From positions 1-38,569 of the forward strand of contig NZ_DGIR01000015.1 of the NCBI RefSeq assembly GCF_002386445.1: 38,569 nucleotides of DNA, given 5' to 3'. This DNA is from Pseudomonas sp. UBA4617 (GTDB lineage: Bacteria > Pseudomonadota > Gammaproteobacteria > Pseudomonadales > Pseudomonadaceae). Position numbers and translations under genes: made by a program. This document shows positions 15,595 through 24,455 of this stretch, piece after piece (position 1 is the stretch's first letter; each line of letters opens with the position of its first letter). Under the pieces are notes generated by a model. That model was not told the origin of the DNA. It did not search any database and worked only from the letters and a program-made list of their open reading frames with translations.

Positions 15595-16238
15595 TTCACG
15601 GTCTTCTCTGGCGAGTTATCGGCGGCCTGCTTGGCCTTGGCCACTTCACCAGCCCAGCCGTCGATGGTCTTGTCCAGGTCGCCGCCGTTGCGCTGCATGG
15701 CGTCGGCAAACTGGTCGCGGAACAGCTTGCCGATGTTGATGCCATTGACGATCACGTTACGCACCTTCCACTCGCCGCCGATGTTTTCCAGGGTGTACTG
15801 CACCGGGTAGACAGCACCGTTGTTGCCGGTGACCTTCATGCCGACAGAGGCGCGCTTGCCGTCATCGGCCTTGGCCGGATCTACGACGATACCCTGGTTG
15901 TTGTACTCAAGCAGCGCGTTACCGTAGAACTGGAACAGGCTGCGCTTGAAGTTCTCCTGGAAGCGCTGCATCTGCTCAGGCGTGGCTTTGCGCGAGTATT
16001 TGACGGTCATGATGCTTCTGGAAATACCGTCGGCATCGACCACGGGCGCGAGGATCCGGTCAAGGGTGTCGTAGAAAGCTTGCGGGTTGGTCTTGTACTG
16101 TTCCTTGTTGGCCTTGAGCTCACCCAGCAGCTCGGTGGTGGTGCTCTGCACCACGTCGTGCGGCGACTGCGCGGCCATTGCCATCAGGGGGAAGGCCGCC
16201 AGCAGGACCAGCAGGCCACGTCGCAGGATCGAAATCAT
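15591..16238 (-). CDS. mlaC: Periplasmic phospholipid-binding protein MlaC
   Basis: 215-residue soluble carrier that shuttles phospholipid between the outer-membrane MlaA complex and the inner-membrane MlaFEDB complex. A signal peptide (ILRRGLLVLLAAFPLMAMAA) is followed by the Tol-Tol-Ttg2/MlaC domain: DVVQSTTTELL at the start, ILAPVVDADGISRSIMTVKY, and WKVRNVIVNGINIGKLFRDQFADAM near the end, all typical. In P. putida the family is known as Ttg2D, linked to toluene tolerance. It lies 9 bases after mlaD. Confidence 0.95.
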   Translation of the reverse strand: MISILRRGLLVLLAAFPLMAMAAQSPHDVVQSTTTELLGELKANKEQYKTNPQAFYDTLDRILAPVVDADGISRSIMTVKYSRKATPEQMQRFQENFKRSLFQFYGNALLEYNNQGIVVDPAKADDGKRASVGMKVTGNNGAVYPVQYTLENIGGEWKVRNVIVNGINIGKLFRDQFADAMQRNGGDLDKTIDGWAGEVAKAKQAADNSPEKTVK

Positions 16239-16247
16239 GGAAACTCC

Positions 16248-16733
16248 TCAATTTGCCGGTTGCGCTTCTTTCGGTTCCTTGCCAACGGAGTTGAGCAGGA
16301 ACTTGCCAATCAGATCTTCCAGCACCAGTGCCGACTGGGTGTCATGGATGGTTGCGCCATCCTTGAGTACCTGTTCTTCACCGCCAACGCTGATGCCGAT
16401 GTACTTCTCACCCAGCAGCCCGGCAGTCAGGATCGAGGCAGTGGAGTCGACCGGCAGGTTGTCCACCGACTTGTCCAGCTGCAACGTCACCCGACCGGTG
16501 TAGGAATCACGATCCAGGTCGATGGCGGTCACCTTGCCGATGGTCACTCCGGCCATGGTCACTTTAGCTCTGACCGTCAAACCGGCGATATTGTCGAAGT
16601 ACGCATAAACTTTATAGGTATCGCTGCTCGGGCTGGCCGACAGGCCGCTGACACGCAGGGCCAGCAGCAGCAGCGCCAGGATCCCGGCCAGCAGGAACAG
16701 GCCGACACCGATTTCCAGGGTGCGGTTTTGCAT
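16248..16733 (-). CDS. mlaD: MCE-domain protein MlaD
   Basis: 161-residue inner-membrane-anchored protein whose MCE domains form a hexameric ring that passes lipid between MlaC and the MlaE permease. One N-terminal transmembrane helix (about residues 8-28, GVGLFLLAGILALLLLALRV) precedes the MCE domain: YKVYAYFDNIAGLTVRAKVTMAGVTIGKVTAIDLD, ending with LLGEKYIGISVGG. The ATG shares one base with the mlaE stop (TGATG). Confidence 0.95.
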   Translation of the reverse strand: MQNRTLEIGVGLFLLAGILALLLLALRVSGLSASPSSDTYKVYAYFDNIAGLTVRAKVTMAGVTIGKVTAIDLDRDSYTGRVTLQLDKSVDNLPVDSTASILTAGLLGEKYIGISVGGEEQVLKDGATIHDTQSALVLEDLIGKFLLNSVGKEPKEAQPAN

Positions 16734-17530
16734 CAGAAATCTCCAAACATCAAGGCGGTCAGAATAAAGTCCAGACCCAGCACTGCCAACGAGGCATAGA
16801 CCACGGTCTTGGTGGTGGCACGGCTGATCCCTTCTGAGGTGGGCTCACAGTCGTACCCCTGGAATACGGCGATCCAGGTCGTGACGAAGGCAAATACCAG
16901 GCTCTTGACCAACCCGTTGAGCACATCGTCGGTGAACGAAACACTGTTCTGCATGTTGGCCCAGAACGAGCCCTCGTAGACGCCCAGCCAGTCCACGGCG
17001 ACCCACGAGCCGCCCCAGATGCCGACCACGCTGAAGATCAGCGCCAGCAACGGCAGCGAGATGAAACCGGCCCACAGGCGCGGTGCGACGATGTACTTGA
17101 GCGGGTCGACGCCGATCATTTCCAGGCTCGACAGCTGCTCGGTCGACTTCATGTTGCCAATTTCGGCAGTCAGCGCGGAACCGGCACGGCCGGCGAACAG
17201 CAAGGCGGTCACCACCGGGCCGAGCTCACGCAGCAGGGTCAGGGCAACCATCTGCCCCACGGCCTGCTCCGAGCCGTACTTGGTCAGGATGCTGTAGCCC
17301 TGCAGCGCCAGCACCATGCCGATGAACACGCCGGACACGACGATGATCGCCAGCGACAGCACGCCTACCGAATACAGCTGCCTGGTCAGCAGCTGGAGGC
17401 CGCCACCGATGCCGCCGCGGCCGACCAGGGCATGGAACAGGAACAGGCAGGAACGCCCCAGCACCGCCAGCACGTCGATTGCCGAACGCCCGAGCAGGCG
17501 CACACGTTCGAGTAAGGATTTTCTGCGCAT
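16733..17530 (-). CDS. mlaE: MlaE lipid-transport permease
   Basis: 265-residue inner-membrane permease of the MlaE/YrbE family, about five to six hydrophobic segments, the dimeric channel of MlaFEDB. Diagnostic are GRAGSALTAEIGNMKSTEQLSSLEMIGVDPLKYIVAPR and the C-terminal GYDCEPTSEGISRATTKTVV coupling segment. The longer frame begins with TTG at 17533; the ATG at 17530 is preferred because it shares one base with the mlaF stop, the same TGATG coupling used at mlaE-mlaD. Confidence 0.95.
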   Translation of the reverse strand: MRRKSLLERVRLLGRSAIDVLAVLGRSCLFLFHALVGRGGIGGGLQLLTRQLYSVGVLSLAIIVVSGVFIGMVLALQGYSILTKYGSEQAVGQMVALTLLRELGPVVTALLFAGRAGSALTAEIGNMKSTEQLSSLEMIGVDPLKYIVAPRLWAGFISLPLLALIFSVVGIWGGSWVAVDWLGVYEGSFWANMQNSVSFTDDVLNGLVKSLVFAFVTTWIAVFQGYDCEPTSEGISRATTKTVVYASLAVLGLDFILTALMFGDF

Positions 17531-18339
17531 CAACGCGCCCCCAGCAGGTCGGCGCGGTAGTCAGGCGCAGGAAAATGGAAAGGAACCGGGCCGTCCGGAT
17601 TGCCCTTCATGAACTGGCGAATGCGCGGGTTGTCCGAGCCCATCAGTTCGTCAGGAGTCCCCTGGCCCAGCACCTGGCCGTCACCCACTACATAGATGTA
17701 GTCGGCGATACTGGCGGTTTCCGCCAGGTCGTGGGAGACCACGATGCTGGTGATGCCCAGCGCATCGTTGAGCAGGCGGATCAGGCGCACCAGCACGCCC
17801 ATGGCGATCGGGTCCTGGCCGACGAACGGTTCGTCGTACATGAGAATCTGCGGATCCAGGGCAATCGCCCGGGCCAGCGCTACCCGGCGCTTCATGCCAC
17901 CGGACAGCTCGTCCGGCATCAGGTCGATGGCACCGCGCAGGCCCACGGCCTGCAGCTTCATCAGCACGATGTCGCGGATCATTTCGTCCGGCAGCTGGGT
18001 GTGCACGCGCAACGGGAACGCGACGTTCTCGAACACATCGAGGTCGGTGAACAGCGCGCCGCTCTGAAACAGCACTCCCATCTGCTTGCGGGCATCGAAC
18101 AGGTCGCTGCGCGACAGGGTCGGCAGGTTCTGCCCGGCCACCCAGACCTCACCGCTGGAAGGGCGCAACTGCGCGCCCATCAGGCGCAGCAACGTGGTTT
18201 TGCCGCACCCCGATGGCCCCATGATACCTGTGACCTTGCCGCGCGGGATGCGAATGTCGACGTTGCTGAAAATGCTGCGCGAACCGCGTTTGAAGGTAAC
18301 CCCCTTCAACTCGACCGCGTAGGCGCTATCCACACTCAT
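17530..18339 (-). CDS. mlaF: Mla transporter ATPase MlaF
   Basis: 269-residue ABC ATPase energising phospholipid transport; called Ttg2A in solvent-tolerant P. putida. Walker A is GPSGCGKT (41-48), the Q-loop is VLFQSG, the ABC signature LSGGM (145-149) has Met in place of the usual Gln or Glu, as is common in the Mla/MCE class, Walker B is ILMYDE (165-170), and the H-loop is VVSHDL. The C-terminus has an extension after the NBD that in this class contacts the neighbouring MlaF and MlaB. First gene of mlaFEDCB; a candidate promoter lies 92-121 bases upstream. Confidence 0.96.
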   Translation of the reverse strand: MSVDSAYAVELKGVTFKRGSRSIFSNVDIRIPRGKVTGIMGPSGCGKTTLLRLMGAQLRPSSGEVWVAGQNLPTLSRSDLFDARKQMGVLFQSGALFTDLDVFENVAFPLRVHTQLPDEMIRDIVLMKLQAVGLRGAIDLMPDELSGGMKRRVALARAIALDPQILMYDEPFVGQDPIAMGVLVRLIRLLNDALGITSIVVSHDLAETASIADYIYVVGDGQVLGQGTPDELMGSDNPRIRQFMKGNPDGPVPFHFPAPDYRADLLGAR

Positions 18340-18430
18340 CTAGACTCCTTGCTGATGCAGCCTCGTCCTAATGGACGCCGGCCTCCACCTGGAAGGCACA
18401 CGCGCCCCTTGGCGGGCCGAATAGCGGCGA

Positions 18431-18460
18431 ACTATAGCACCGCTGACAGCGTCGCCCCAA
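18431..18460 (-). promoter_or_regulatory. Candidate sigma-70 promoter of mlaFEDCB
   Basis: On the minus strand TTGGGG (18460-18455), an 18-base spacer and TATAGT (18436-18431), about 92 bases before the mlaF ATG. The -10 is good and the -35 is weak. It lies back to back with the kdsD promoter. Confidence 0.45.
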
Positions 18461-18549
18461 GGTCGGCAAACGACTCGTTCAGCCCAGTGACAGGCAGGCA
18501 GGATATTCGCCACGGCAATCGAAAGCGTGAGGGTTTCTTTCATTGCAGC

Positions 18550-18555
18550 TATAAT
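18550..18555 (+). promoter_or_regulatory. -10 box of the kdsD-lpt promoter
   Basis: A perfect TATAAT, 33 bases before the kdsD ATG. No good -35 box lies at 16-18 bases upstream (GTGAGG at 17), so an activator or upstream element may help. The short leader has no clear Shine-Dalgarno sequence. Confidence 0.5.
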
Positions 18556-18588
18556 CGCCGCCTTTTCATCAGGCATTGCTTTTTCGAC

Positions 18589-19563
18589 ATGAGCCAATCC
18601 AGCGAGCTGATCCAATCCGCCCAACGCACCCTGCGCCTGGAACTCGAGGCCGTAGAGGCCCTGCTGGCGCGCATCGACGACAATTTCGTCAAGGCCTGCG
18701 AACTGATCCTGGCCAGCAAGGGCCGGGTCGTCGTGGTCGGCATGGGCAAGTCCGGGCACATCGGCAACAAGATCGCCGCCACCCTGGCCAGCACCGGTAC
18801 GCCGGCGTTTTTCGTGCACCCGGCCGAAGCCAGCCATGGCGACATGGGCATGATTACCCGCGACGACGTGATTCTTGCCCTGTCGAACTCTGGCAGCACC
18901 GCCGAAATCGTCACCCTGCTGCCGCTGATCAAGCGCCTGGGGATCAAGCTGATCAGCCTGACCGGCAACCCGGACTCGCCCCTGGCCCAGGCTGCCGAGG
19001 TCAACCTCGACGCTCGCGTCGAGCAAGAAGCCTGCCCGCTGAACCTGGCCCCCACCTCATCCACCACCGCATCGCTGGTACTCGGCGACGCCCTGGCCAT
19101 CGCCCTGCTCGAGGCCCGCGGCTTCACCGCCGAGGACTTTGCCTTCTCGCACCCGGGTGGTGCGCTGGGTCGCCGTCTGCTGCTGAAGGTCGAGAACGTG
19201 ATGCACGCCGGTGACGAACTGCCTCAGGTCCCGCGCGGTACCCTGCTCAAGGACGCCCTGGTGGAAATGTCCCGCAAGGGCCTGGGCATGACGGTGATCG
19301 TCGAAGCCGACGGCAAGCTGGCCGGGATCTTCACCGACGGCGACCTGCGCCGCAGCCTGGACCGCAACATCGACGTCCACACCACCCTGATCGACCAGGT
19401 CATGACCGTGCATGGCAAGACGGCCCGCGCCGAAATGCTCGCGGCCGAGGCCCTGAAGATCATGGAAGACCACAAGATCGGCGCCTTGGTTGTGGTAGAC
19501 CGCGAGGACCGTCCGACCGGCGCCCTGAACATGCACGACCTGCTGCGCGCCGGCGTAATGTAA
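18589..19563 (+). CDS. kdsD: Arabinose-5-phosphate isomerase KdsD
   Basis: Converts D-ribulose 5-phosphate to D-arabinose 5-phosphate, the entry step of Kdo synthesis for LPS. 324 residues: an N-terminal SIS sugar-isomerase domain (GRVVVVGMGKSGHIGNKIAATLASTGTPAFFVHPAEASHGDMGM; SNSGSTAEI; HPGGALGRRL) followed by two CBS domains (from about residue 205, VMHAGDELPQVP and VMTVHGKTARAEML). The frame stays open far upstream only because of base composition; the ATG at 18589 gives the conserved MSQSSELIQSAQRTL start. First of kdsD-kdsC-lptC-lptA-lptB. Confidence 0.95.
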   Translation: MSQSSELIQSAQRTLRLELEAVEALLARIDDNFVKACELILASKGRVVVVGMGKSGHIGNKIAATLASTGTPAFFVHPAEASHGDMGMITRDDVILALSNSGSTAEIVTLLPLIKRLGIKLISLTGNPDSPLAQAAEVNLDARVEQEACPLNLAPTSSTTASLVLGDALAIALLEARGFTAEDFAFSHPGGALGRRLLLKVENVMHAGDELPQVPRGTLLKDALVEMSRKGLGMTVIVEADGKLAGIFTDGDLRRSLDRNIDVHTTLIDQVMTVHGKTARAEMLAAEALKIMEDHKIGALVVVDREDRPTGALNMHDLLRAGVM

Positions 19564-19575
19564 AGGAGCGATGGA

Positions 19576-20100
19576 ATGAACCAGGACCTCATGCAACGTG
19601 GCAAGCACATCAAGCTGGCAGTGTTCGACGTGGACGGCGTGCTCACCGACGGGCGCCTGTACTTCCTCGAGGACGGCAGCGAATTCAAGACCTTCAACAC
19701 CCTCGACGGCCAGGGCATCAAGATGCTCATGGCCTCGGGCGTGACCACCGCGATCATCAGCGGGCGCAAGACCCCGGTGGTCGAGCGCCGGGCGAAGAAC
19801 CTCGGTATCCCGCACCTTTATCAGGGCCGCGAGGACAAACTGGTGGTGCTTGACGGCCTGCTCGCCGAACTGGGCCTGAGCTATGCTCAAGTGGCCTACC
19901 TCGGCGACGACCTGCCCGACCTGCCGGTGATTCGCCGGGTCGCACTGGGCATGGCGGTCGCCAGCGCCGCTCCATTCGTTCGCCAGCACGCCCATGGCGT
20001 GACCCAGGCACGTGGCGGCGAAGGCGCAGCCCGTGAATTCTGCGAACTGATCATGCAGGCCCAGGGCACCCTGGACGCTGCCAACGCCAATTACCTGTAA
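19576..20100 (+). CDS. kdsC: 3-deoxy-D-manno-octulosonate 8-phosphate phosphatase KdsC
   Basis: HAD-superfamily phosphatase that releases Kdo from Kdo-8-phosphate. 174 residues, no cap domain, tetramer in the family. Motif I is FDVDGVLTDG with the nucleophile D18 and acid/base D20; motif II is IISGRK; motif III and IV are the K in the REDK region and YLGDDLPD. It begins 12 bases after kdsD with a good AAAGGAG ribosome site. Confidence 0.96.
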   Translation: MNQDLMQRGKHIKLAVFDVDGVLTDGRLYFLEDGSEFKTFNTLDGQGIKMLMASGVTTAIISGRKTPVVERRAKNLGIPHLYQGREDKLVVLDGLLAELGLSYAQVAYLGDDLPDLPVIRRVALGMAVASAAPFVRQHAHGVTQARGGEGAAREFCELIMQAQGTLDAANANYL

Positions 20101-20108
20101 GGCTGCCC

Positions 20109-20681
20109 ATGCTCAGCAAGAAAGCCCGCAACATTGCGCTGCTCGCAGTGATCGCCGCCCTGCTGGTGGCGATCGGCTACTGGAATGTCAGCCCGGAAAG
20201 CTTCCTCGACAAGCCGGTGGCCCAGACCGACGAAAGCGCCATCGACTACTATGCGGTGAACGCCCACAGCGTTCAGTTCCTGCCCGACGGCAAGCTGCAG
20301 TACGAAATGACCGCCGACAAGGTCGAACACCTCAAGGCCAGCGAAATCACCCTGCTGACCAAGCCGGACCTGCACCTGTACCGCGGCACCACGTTCCCGT
20401 GGCACGTGCAGAGCACCCGCGCCGAGGCCAACCCGGACGGCAGTGAGGTCGAACTGATCGACAACGTACGGGTTGCCCGCACCGACGAAAAGCAGCGTGA
20501 AACCATCATTACCAGCTCACGCATGACCGTGTTCCCGCAGAAGCAATATGCGCAGACCGAGCAAGCCGTTAGAATCGACGGCGCCGGTGGCACGACTACG
20601 GGTAAAGGAATGAAAGCGTATTTGAAAGAAGGCAAGATGGACTTGCTCTCTAACGTAAGAGGACAGTATGAGGCTCGTTAA
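20109..20681 (+). CDS. lptC: LPS export protein LptC
   Basis: 190-residue bitopic inner-membrane protein; its periplasmic beta-jellyroll takes LPS from LptB2FG and passes it to LptA. One N-terminal helix (ALLAVIAALLVAIGYWNV) is followed by the LptC domain, with YAVNAHSVQFLPDGKLQYEMTADKVEH and the later EGKMDLLSNVRGQYE typical of the family. Its last 14 bases overlap lptA, indicating coupling. Confidence 0.93.
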   Translation: MLSKKARNIALLAVIAALLVAIGYWNVSPESFLDKPVAQTDESAIDYYAVNAHSVQFLPDGKLQYEMTADKVEHLKASEITLLTKPDLHLYRGTTFPWHVQSTRAEANPDGSEVELIDNVRVARTDEKQRETIITSSRMTVFPQKQYAQTEQAVRIDGAGGTTTGKGMKAYLKEGKMDLLSNVRGQYEAR

Positions 20682-21192
20682 AACCCTCCCCCTTTTGCTC
20701 AGCCTGAGCGCAGCACTGGGAAGCGCGAGCGCCCTCGCCCTGCCGAATGATCGTGACCAGCCTATCCGCATCCAGGCCGACAACGCCCACCTGGACGACA
20801 AGCAGGGCGTGGCTACCTACACCGGCGACGTGATCATCACCCAGGGTTCGATGATGATCAAAGGCAACACCGTGACTATCACCCGCTCCGCCTCTGGCGA
20901 CATCGACGTGGTCACTTCGGTGGGCAACCTGGCCTACTTCGAGCAGCAGCAGAGCGCAGCCAAGCCGGACAAGATGAAGGGCTGGGCGGTCACCATCCAG
21001 TACCAGTCGCAGAAGGACATGGTGATCCTTACCGATCGCGCCAAGGTCGAGAACGAAGGCAACACCACCGAAGGCGAGAAGATCGTCTACAACACCCAGA
21101 CCCAGGTGGCGACCGCTGGTCGTGGTGGCAACGTGACTTCGCCGCGTCAGCGTATCGACATGGTGATCCAGCCCAAGAAGAAGGCCGAGTAA
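20668..21192 (+). CDS. lptA: Periplasmic LPS transport protein LptA
   Basis: 174-residue periplasmic protein that polymerises into the bridge carrying LPS to LptD. It has a signal peptide (LVKTLPLLLSLSAALGSASALA) and the OstA/LptA jellyroll: QPIRIQADNAHLDDKQGVATYTGDVIITQGSMMIKGNTVTI. The C-terminus is basic (QPKKKAE). lptB starts directly after its stop codon. Confidence 0.95.
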   Translation: MRLVKTLPLLLSLSAALGSASALALPNDRDQPIRIQADNAHLDDKQGVATYTGDVIITQGSMMIKGNTVTITRSASGDIDVVTSVGNLAYFEQQQSAAKPDKMKGWAVTIQYQSQKDMVILTDRAKVENEGNTTEGEKIVYNTQTQVATAGRGGNVTSPRQRIDMVIQPKKKAE

Positions 21193-21918
21193 ATGGCAAC
21201 CCTCAAAGCCCAGCACCTGGCCAAGAGCTACAAGGGGCGGCAAGTCGTGCGTGACGTCAGCCTGTCGATCGACAGCGGCCAGATCGTCGGCCTGCTCGGC
21301 CCCAATGGCGCCGGCAAGACCACCTGCTTCTACATGATCGTCGGCCTGGTCCAGGCCGAGCAGGGCCGCGTGCTGATCGACAACCTCGATGTCAGCCACC
21401 AGCCCATGCACGGTCGCGCCCGCGCCGGTATCGGCTACCTGCCGCAGGAAGCCTCGATCTTCCGTAAACTGTCGGTGGCCGACAACATCATGGCGATCCT
21501 CGAGACCCGCAAGGACCTCGACCGCGAAGGCCGGCGCAAGGAACTGGAAAGCCTGCTGCAGGAGTTCCACATCAGCCACATTCGCGACAACCTCGGCATG
21601 AGCCTGTCCGGTGGTGAACGCCGCCGCGTCGAGATTGCCCGTGCACTGGCGACCGCGCCCAAGTTCATTCTGCTGGACGAACCCTTTGCCGGTGTCGACC
21701 CGATCTCCGTCGGCGACATCAAGCAGATCATCCACCACCTCAAGGCCAAGGGCATCGGTGTGCTGATCACCGACCACAACGTCCGCGAAACCCTGGATAT
21801 CTGCGAAACCGCCTATATCGTCAATGATGGCCGCCTCATCGCCGAAGGCGATGCCGAGACCATCCTGGCCAATGACCTGGTCAAAGAGGTTTACCTGGGC
21901 CACGAGTTCCGGCTCTGA
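21193..21918 (+). CDS. lptB: LPS export ABC ATPase LptB
   Basis: 241-residue ATPase of LptB2FG, powering LPS extraction from the inner membrane. Walker A GPNGAGKT (36-43), Q-loop YLPQEASIF, signature LSGGE, Walker B ILLDEPFAGVDP and H-loop ITDHNVRETL are all intact. The start codon abuts the lptA stop with no spacer. lptFG are not in the window, as is usual. The operon seems to end here, before the rpoN promoter region. Confidence 0.97.
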   Translation: MATLKAQHLAKSYKGRQVVRDVSLSIDSGQIVGLLGPNGAGKTTCFYMIVGLVQAEQGRVLIDNLDVSHQPMHGRARAGIGYLPQEASIFRKLSVADNIMAILETRKDLDREGRRKELESLLQEFHISHIRDNLGMSLSGGERRRVEIARALATAPKFILLDEPFAGVDPISVGDIKQIIHHLKAKGIGVLITDHNVRETLDICETAYIVNDGRLIAEGDAETILANDLVKEVYLGHEFRL

Positions 21919-21970
21919 CCCCGGCACGCGCCTGGAGCACTGGCGATTCGCCCTGGAATGGGGGGTAAAG

Positions 21971-22001
21971 TTGTTACGGTGCTCTAGGCAAACGCTACAA
22001 T
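21971..22001 (+). promoter_or_regulatory. Candidate promoter of rpoN
   Basis: TACAAT at 21996-22001 is a good -10 box, 93 bases before the rpoN ATG. The -35 is uncertain: TTGTTA (21971-21976) has a long 19-base spacer, and GTTACG (21973-21978) a normal 17-base spacer but a poor match. The rest of the 176-base spacer shows nothing clear. Confidence 0.4.
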
Positions 22002-22094
22002 TTAAGGCATAAAACTTGCTTGATCTGGCGCTCCGGCGCCCTCGTGTAGTGGATGGCGCATGCGCGCCGGCGAACAAGGTATTAAGCCCCAGCC

Positions 22095-23588
22095 ATGAAA
22101 CCATCGCTCGTCCTAAAAATGGGCCAGCAACTGACGATGACGCCGCAGTTGCAACAGGCCATCCGCCTGCTCCAGCTCTCCACCCTGGACCTCCAACAGG
22201 AAATCCAGGAAGCGCTGGAGTCAAACCCGATGCTCGAACGTCAGGAAGACGGCGACGACTTCGACAACAGCGACCCGATGGCGGACAACGCCGAGAACAA
22301 ACCGGCCGCCGAAGTCCAGGACAACAGCTTCCAGGAAAGCACCACCAGTGCCGACAACCTTGAAGACGGCGAGTGGAGCGAGCGCATTCCCAACGAGCTG
22401 CCGGTCGACACCGCCTGGGAAGACATCTACCAGACCAGTGCCAGCAGCCTGCCGAGCAGCGACGATGACGAATGGGACTTCACCACGCGGACATCGGCTG
22501 GCGAAAGCCTGCAAAGCCACCTGTTGTGGCAGCTGAACCTGGCACCGATGTCGGATACCGACCGCCTGATCGCCGTCACCCTGATCGACAGCATCAATGG
22601 CCAGGGCTACCTGGAAGACACCCTCGAGGAAATCTGCGCCGGTTTCGACCCCGAGCTGGATATCGAGCTGGACGAAGTCGAAGCGGTACTGCACCGCATC
22701 CAGCAGTTCGAGCCGGCCGGCGTCGGTGCTCGCAACCTGGGCGAATGCCTGTTGCTGCAACTGCGCCAGCTGCCAGCCAACACGCCGTGGATGAACGAAG
22801 CCAAGCGCCTGGTCACCGATTTCATCGACCTGCTCGGTAGCCGCGACTACAGCCAGTTGATGCGGCGCATGAAAATCAAGGAGGACGAGCTGCGCCAGGT
22901 CATCGAGCTGGTGCAGAGCCTCAACCCGCGCCCGGGGTCGCAGATCGAGTCCAGCGAGCCTGAGTATGTGGTCCCTGACGTCATCGTGCGCAAGGACAGC
23001 GACCGCTGGCTGGTGGAGCTGAACCAGGAGGCCATCCCGCGTCTGCGCGTCAACCCGCAGTACGCCGGCTTCGTGCGCCGGGCCGATACCAGTGCCGACA
23101 ACACCTTCATGCGCAACCAGTTGCAGGAAGCGCGCTGGTTCATCAAGAGCCTGCAAAGCCGCAACGAGACCCTGATGAAGGTGGCCACGCAGATCGTCGA
23201 GCACCAGCGCGGCTTCCTCGACCACGGCGACGAAGCGATGAAACCCCTGGTGCTGCATGACATCGCCGAGGCTGTGGGCATGCACGAGTCGACCATTTCT
23301 CGGGTTACCACGCAGAAATACATGCACACGCCGCGTGGCATCTACGAACTGAAATACTTTTTCTCCAGCCACGTCAGCACCTCCGAAGGCGGCGAATGCT
23401 CGTCCACGGCGATCCGCGCGATCATCAAGAAACTGGTTGCGGCGGAAAATCAGAAAAAGCCATTGAGTGACAGCAAGATCGCTGGTTTACTGGAGGCACA
23501 AGGCATCCAGGTAGCCCGTCGCACCGTCGCCAAGTACCGCGAGTCTCTCGGCATCGCACCGTCGAGCGAACGCAAGCGACTGATGTAG
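22095..23588 (+). CDS. rpoN: RNA polymerase sigma-54 factor RpoN
   Basis: Alternative sigma factor for -24/-12 promoters, requiring enhancer-binding ATPases; controls nitrogen use, motility and many catabolic genes in Pseudomonas. 497 residues. Region I is Gln/Leu-rich ([42 protein letters not shown]), region II is acidic (residues about 55-130), the core-binding and HTH parts follow, and the RpoN box [10 protein letters not shown] is at 474-483 near the C-terminus. It leads the conserved rpoN-hpf-ptsN-rapZ-ptsO group. Confidence 0.98.
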
Positions 23589-23616
23589 CCCCTGAGATGC
23601 GTCACAGCGTTTGTGG

Positions 23617-23640
23617 GGCAGGTGCAAGACCTGCCTCTTT
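23617..23640 (+). terminator. Hairpin with T-rich tail between rpoN and hpf
   Basis: GGCAGGT (23617-23623) and ACCTGCC (23629-23635) form a 7-bp stem with a GCAAG loop, followed by TCTTT. It could act as a partial terminator or processing site that sets different levels of rpoN and hpf mRNA; hpf has a strong ribosome site 18 bases further on. Confidence 0.45.
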
Positions 23641-23667
23641 ATGCACGGGCAACAAAGGAGAAGCTGT

Positions 23668-23976
23668 ATGCAAGTCAATATCAGTGGACAGCATGTAGAA
23701 GTTACCCAGCCACTGCGCGATTACGTGCTTGAAAAGCTCGCCCGCGTGGAAAGTCACTTCGACAAGATCACCAACGTGCAGGTCATCATGAAGGTCGAGA
23801 AGCTGCAACAGAAGGTCGAGGCGACCCTGCAGATTCCCGGCGGCGAAGTGGTTGCCAACGCCGAACACGAAGACATGTATGCAGCGATCGATGCCTTGGC
23901 CGACAAGCTCGACCGCCAACTGAAAAAACACAAGGAAAAACAGCAGAGCCTGCTGCAAGGTGCAGCAGCCCGCTGA
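23668..23976 (+). CDS. hpf: Ribosome hibernation promoting factor (short Hpf)
   Basis: 102-residue short-form HPF that binds the 30S decoding site and supports 100S dimers with RMF in stationary phase. The sequence MQVNISGQHVEVTQPLRDYVLEKLARVESHFDKI and the C-terminal basic KLDRQLKKHKEKQQS are typical. The frame is open from 23611, but the ATG at 23668 has a strong AAAGGAG before it and gives the conserved N-terminus. Confidence 0.95.
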   Translation: MQVNISGQHVEVTQPLRDYVLEKLARVESHFDKITNVQVIMKVEKLQQKVEATLQIPGGEVVANAEHEDMYAAIDALADKLDRQLKKHKEKQQSLLQGAAAR

Positions 23977-23988
23977 TCCCCCTCATCC

Positions 23989-24453
23989 ATGATCCGACTT
24001 GAAACCATCCTGACCCCCGGCCGTTCCCTGGTGAACGTGCCGGGTGGCAGCAAGAAGCGCGCCCTGGAAAAGGTCGCCACCATCATCTCCGAACAAGTGC
24101 CTGAACTGGAGATGCAGGACGTCTTCGAAAAACTGGTTGCCCGGGAAAAACTCGGCTCGACCGGTTTCGGTAACGGCATTGCCATTCCCCACTGCCGGCT
24201 TCACGGGTGCTCAGCCCCGGTCAGCGCCCTGCTGCACCTGCAAGCCCCTATCGACTACGACGCCATCGATGGTGCTCCGGTGGACCTGCTGTTCGTCCTG
24301 CTGGTGCCAGAAGCCGCCACCGATGCTCATCTGGAACTGCTGCGCCAGATTGCCAGCATGCTTGATCGCAAGGAGGTGCGTGATCGCCTGCGTGCGGCCA
24401 CCAGCAGCGAGGCCCTGTTCCAGGTTGTCCTGGACGTACAGAACGAGCACTGA
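23989..24453 (+). CDS. ptsN: PTS-Ntr EIIA component (EIIA-Ntr)
   Basis: 154-residue phospho-acceptor of the nitrogen-related phosphotransferase system. It does not move sugar; in P. putida it modulates sigma-54 promoters and carbon storage. The phosphorylated histidine is H68 in GNGIAIPHCR. It lies 12 bases after hpf and 2 bases before rapZ, in the standard order. Confidence 0.96.
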   Translation: MIRLETILTPGRSLVNVPGGSKKRALEKVATIISEQVPELEMQDVFEKLVAREKLGSTGFGNGIAIPHCRLHGCSAPVSALLHLQAPIDYDAIDGAPVDLLFVLLVPEAATDAHLELLRQIASMLDRKEVRDRLRAATSSEALFQVVLDVQNEH

Positions 24454-24455
24454 AC

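Noticed and set aside
17479..18588. N-terminal extension of kdsD over mlaF, giving a 694-residue protein
   Set aside because: The upstream part is antisense to mlaF and lacks any domain; kdsD has its normal start at 18589 behind a TATAAT box.
20650..22224. 524-codon open frame on the minus strand opposite lptA-lptB
   Set aside because: Antisense to well-conserved genes and of the same His/Asp/Val-rich shadow type. Other long antisense frames (for example 29468-31030 and 35752-37227) were rejected for the same reason.
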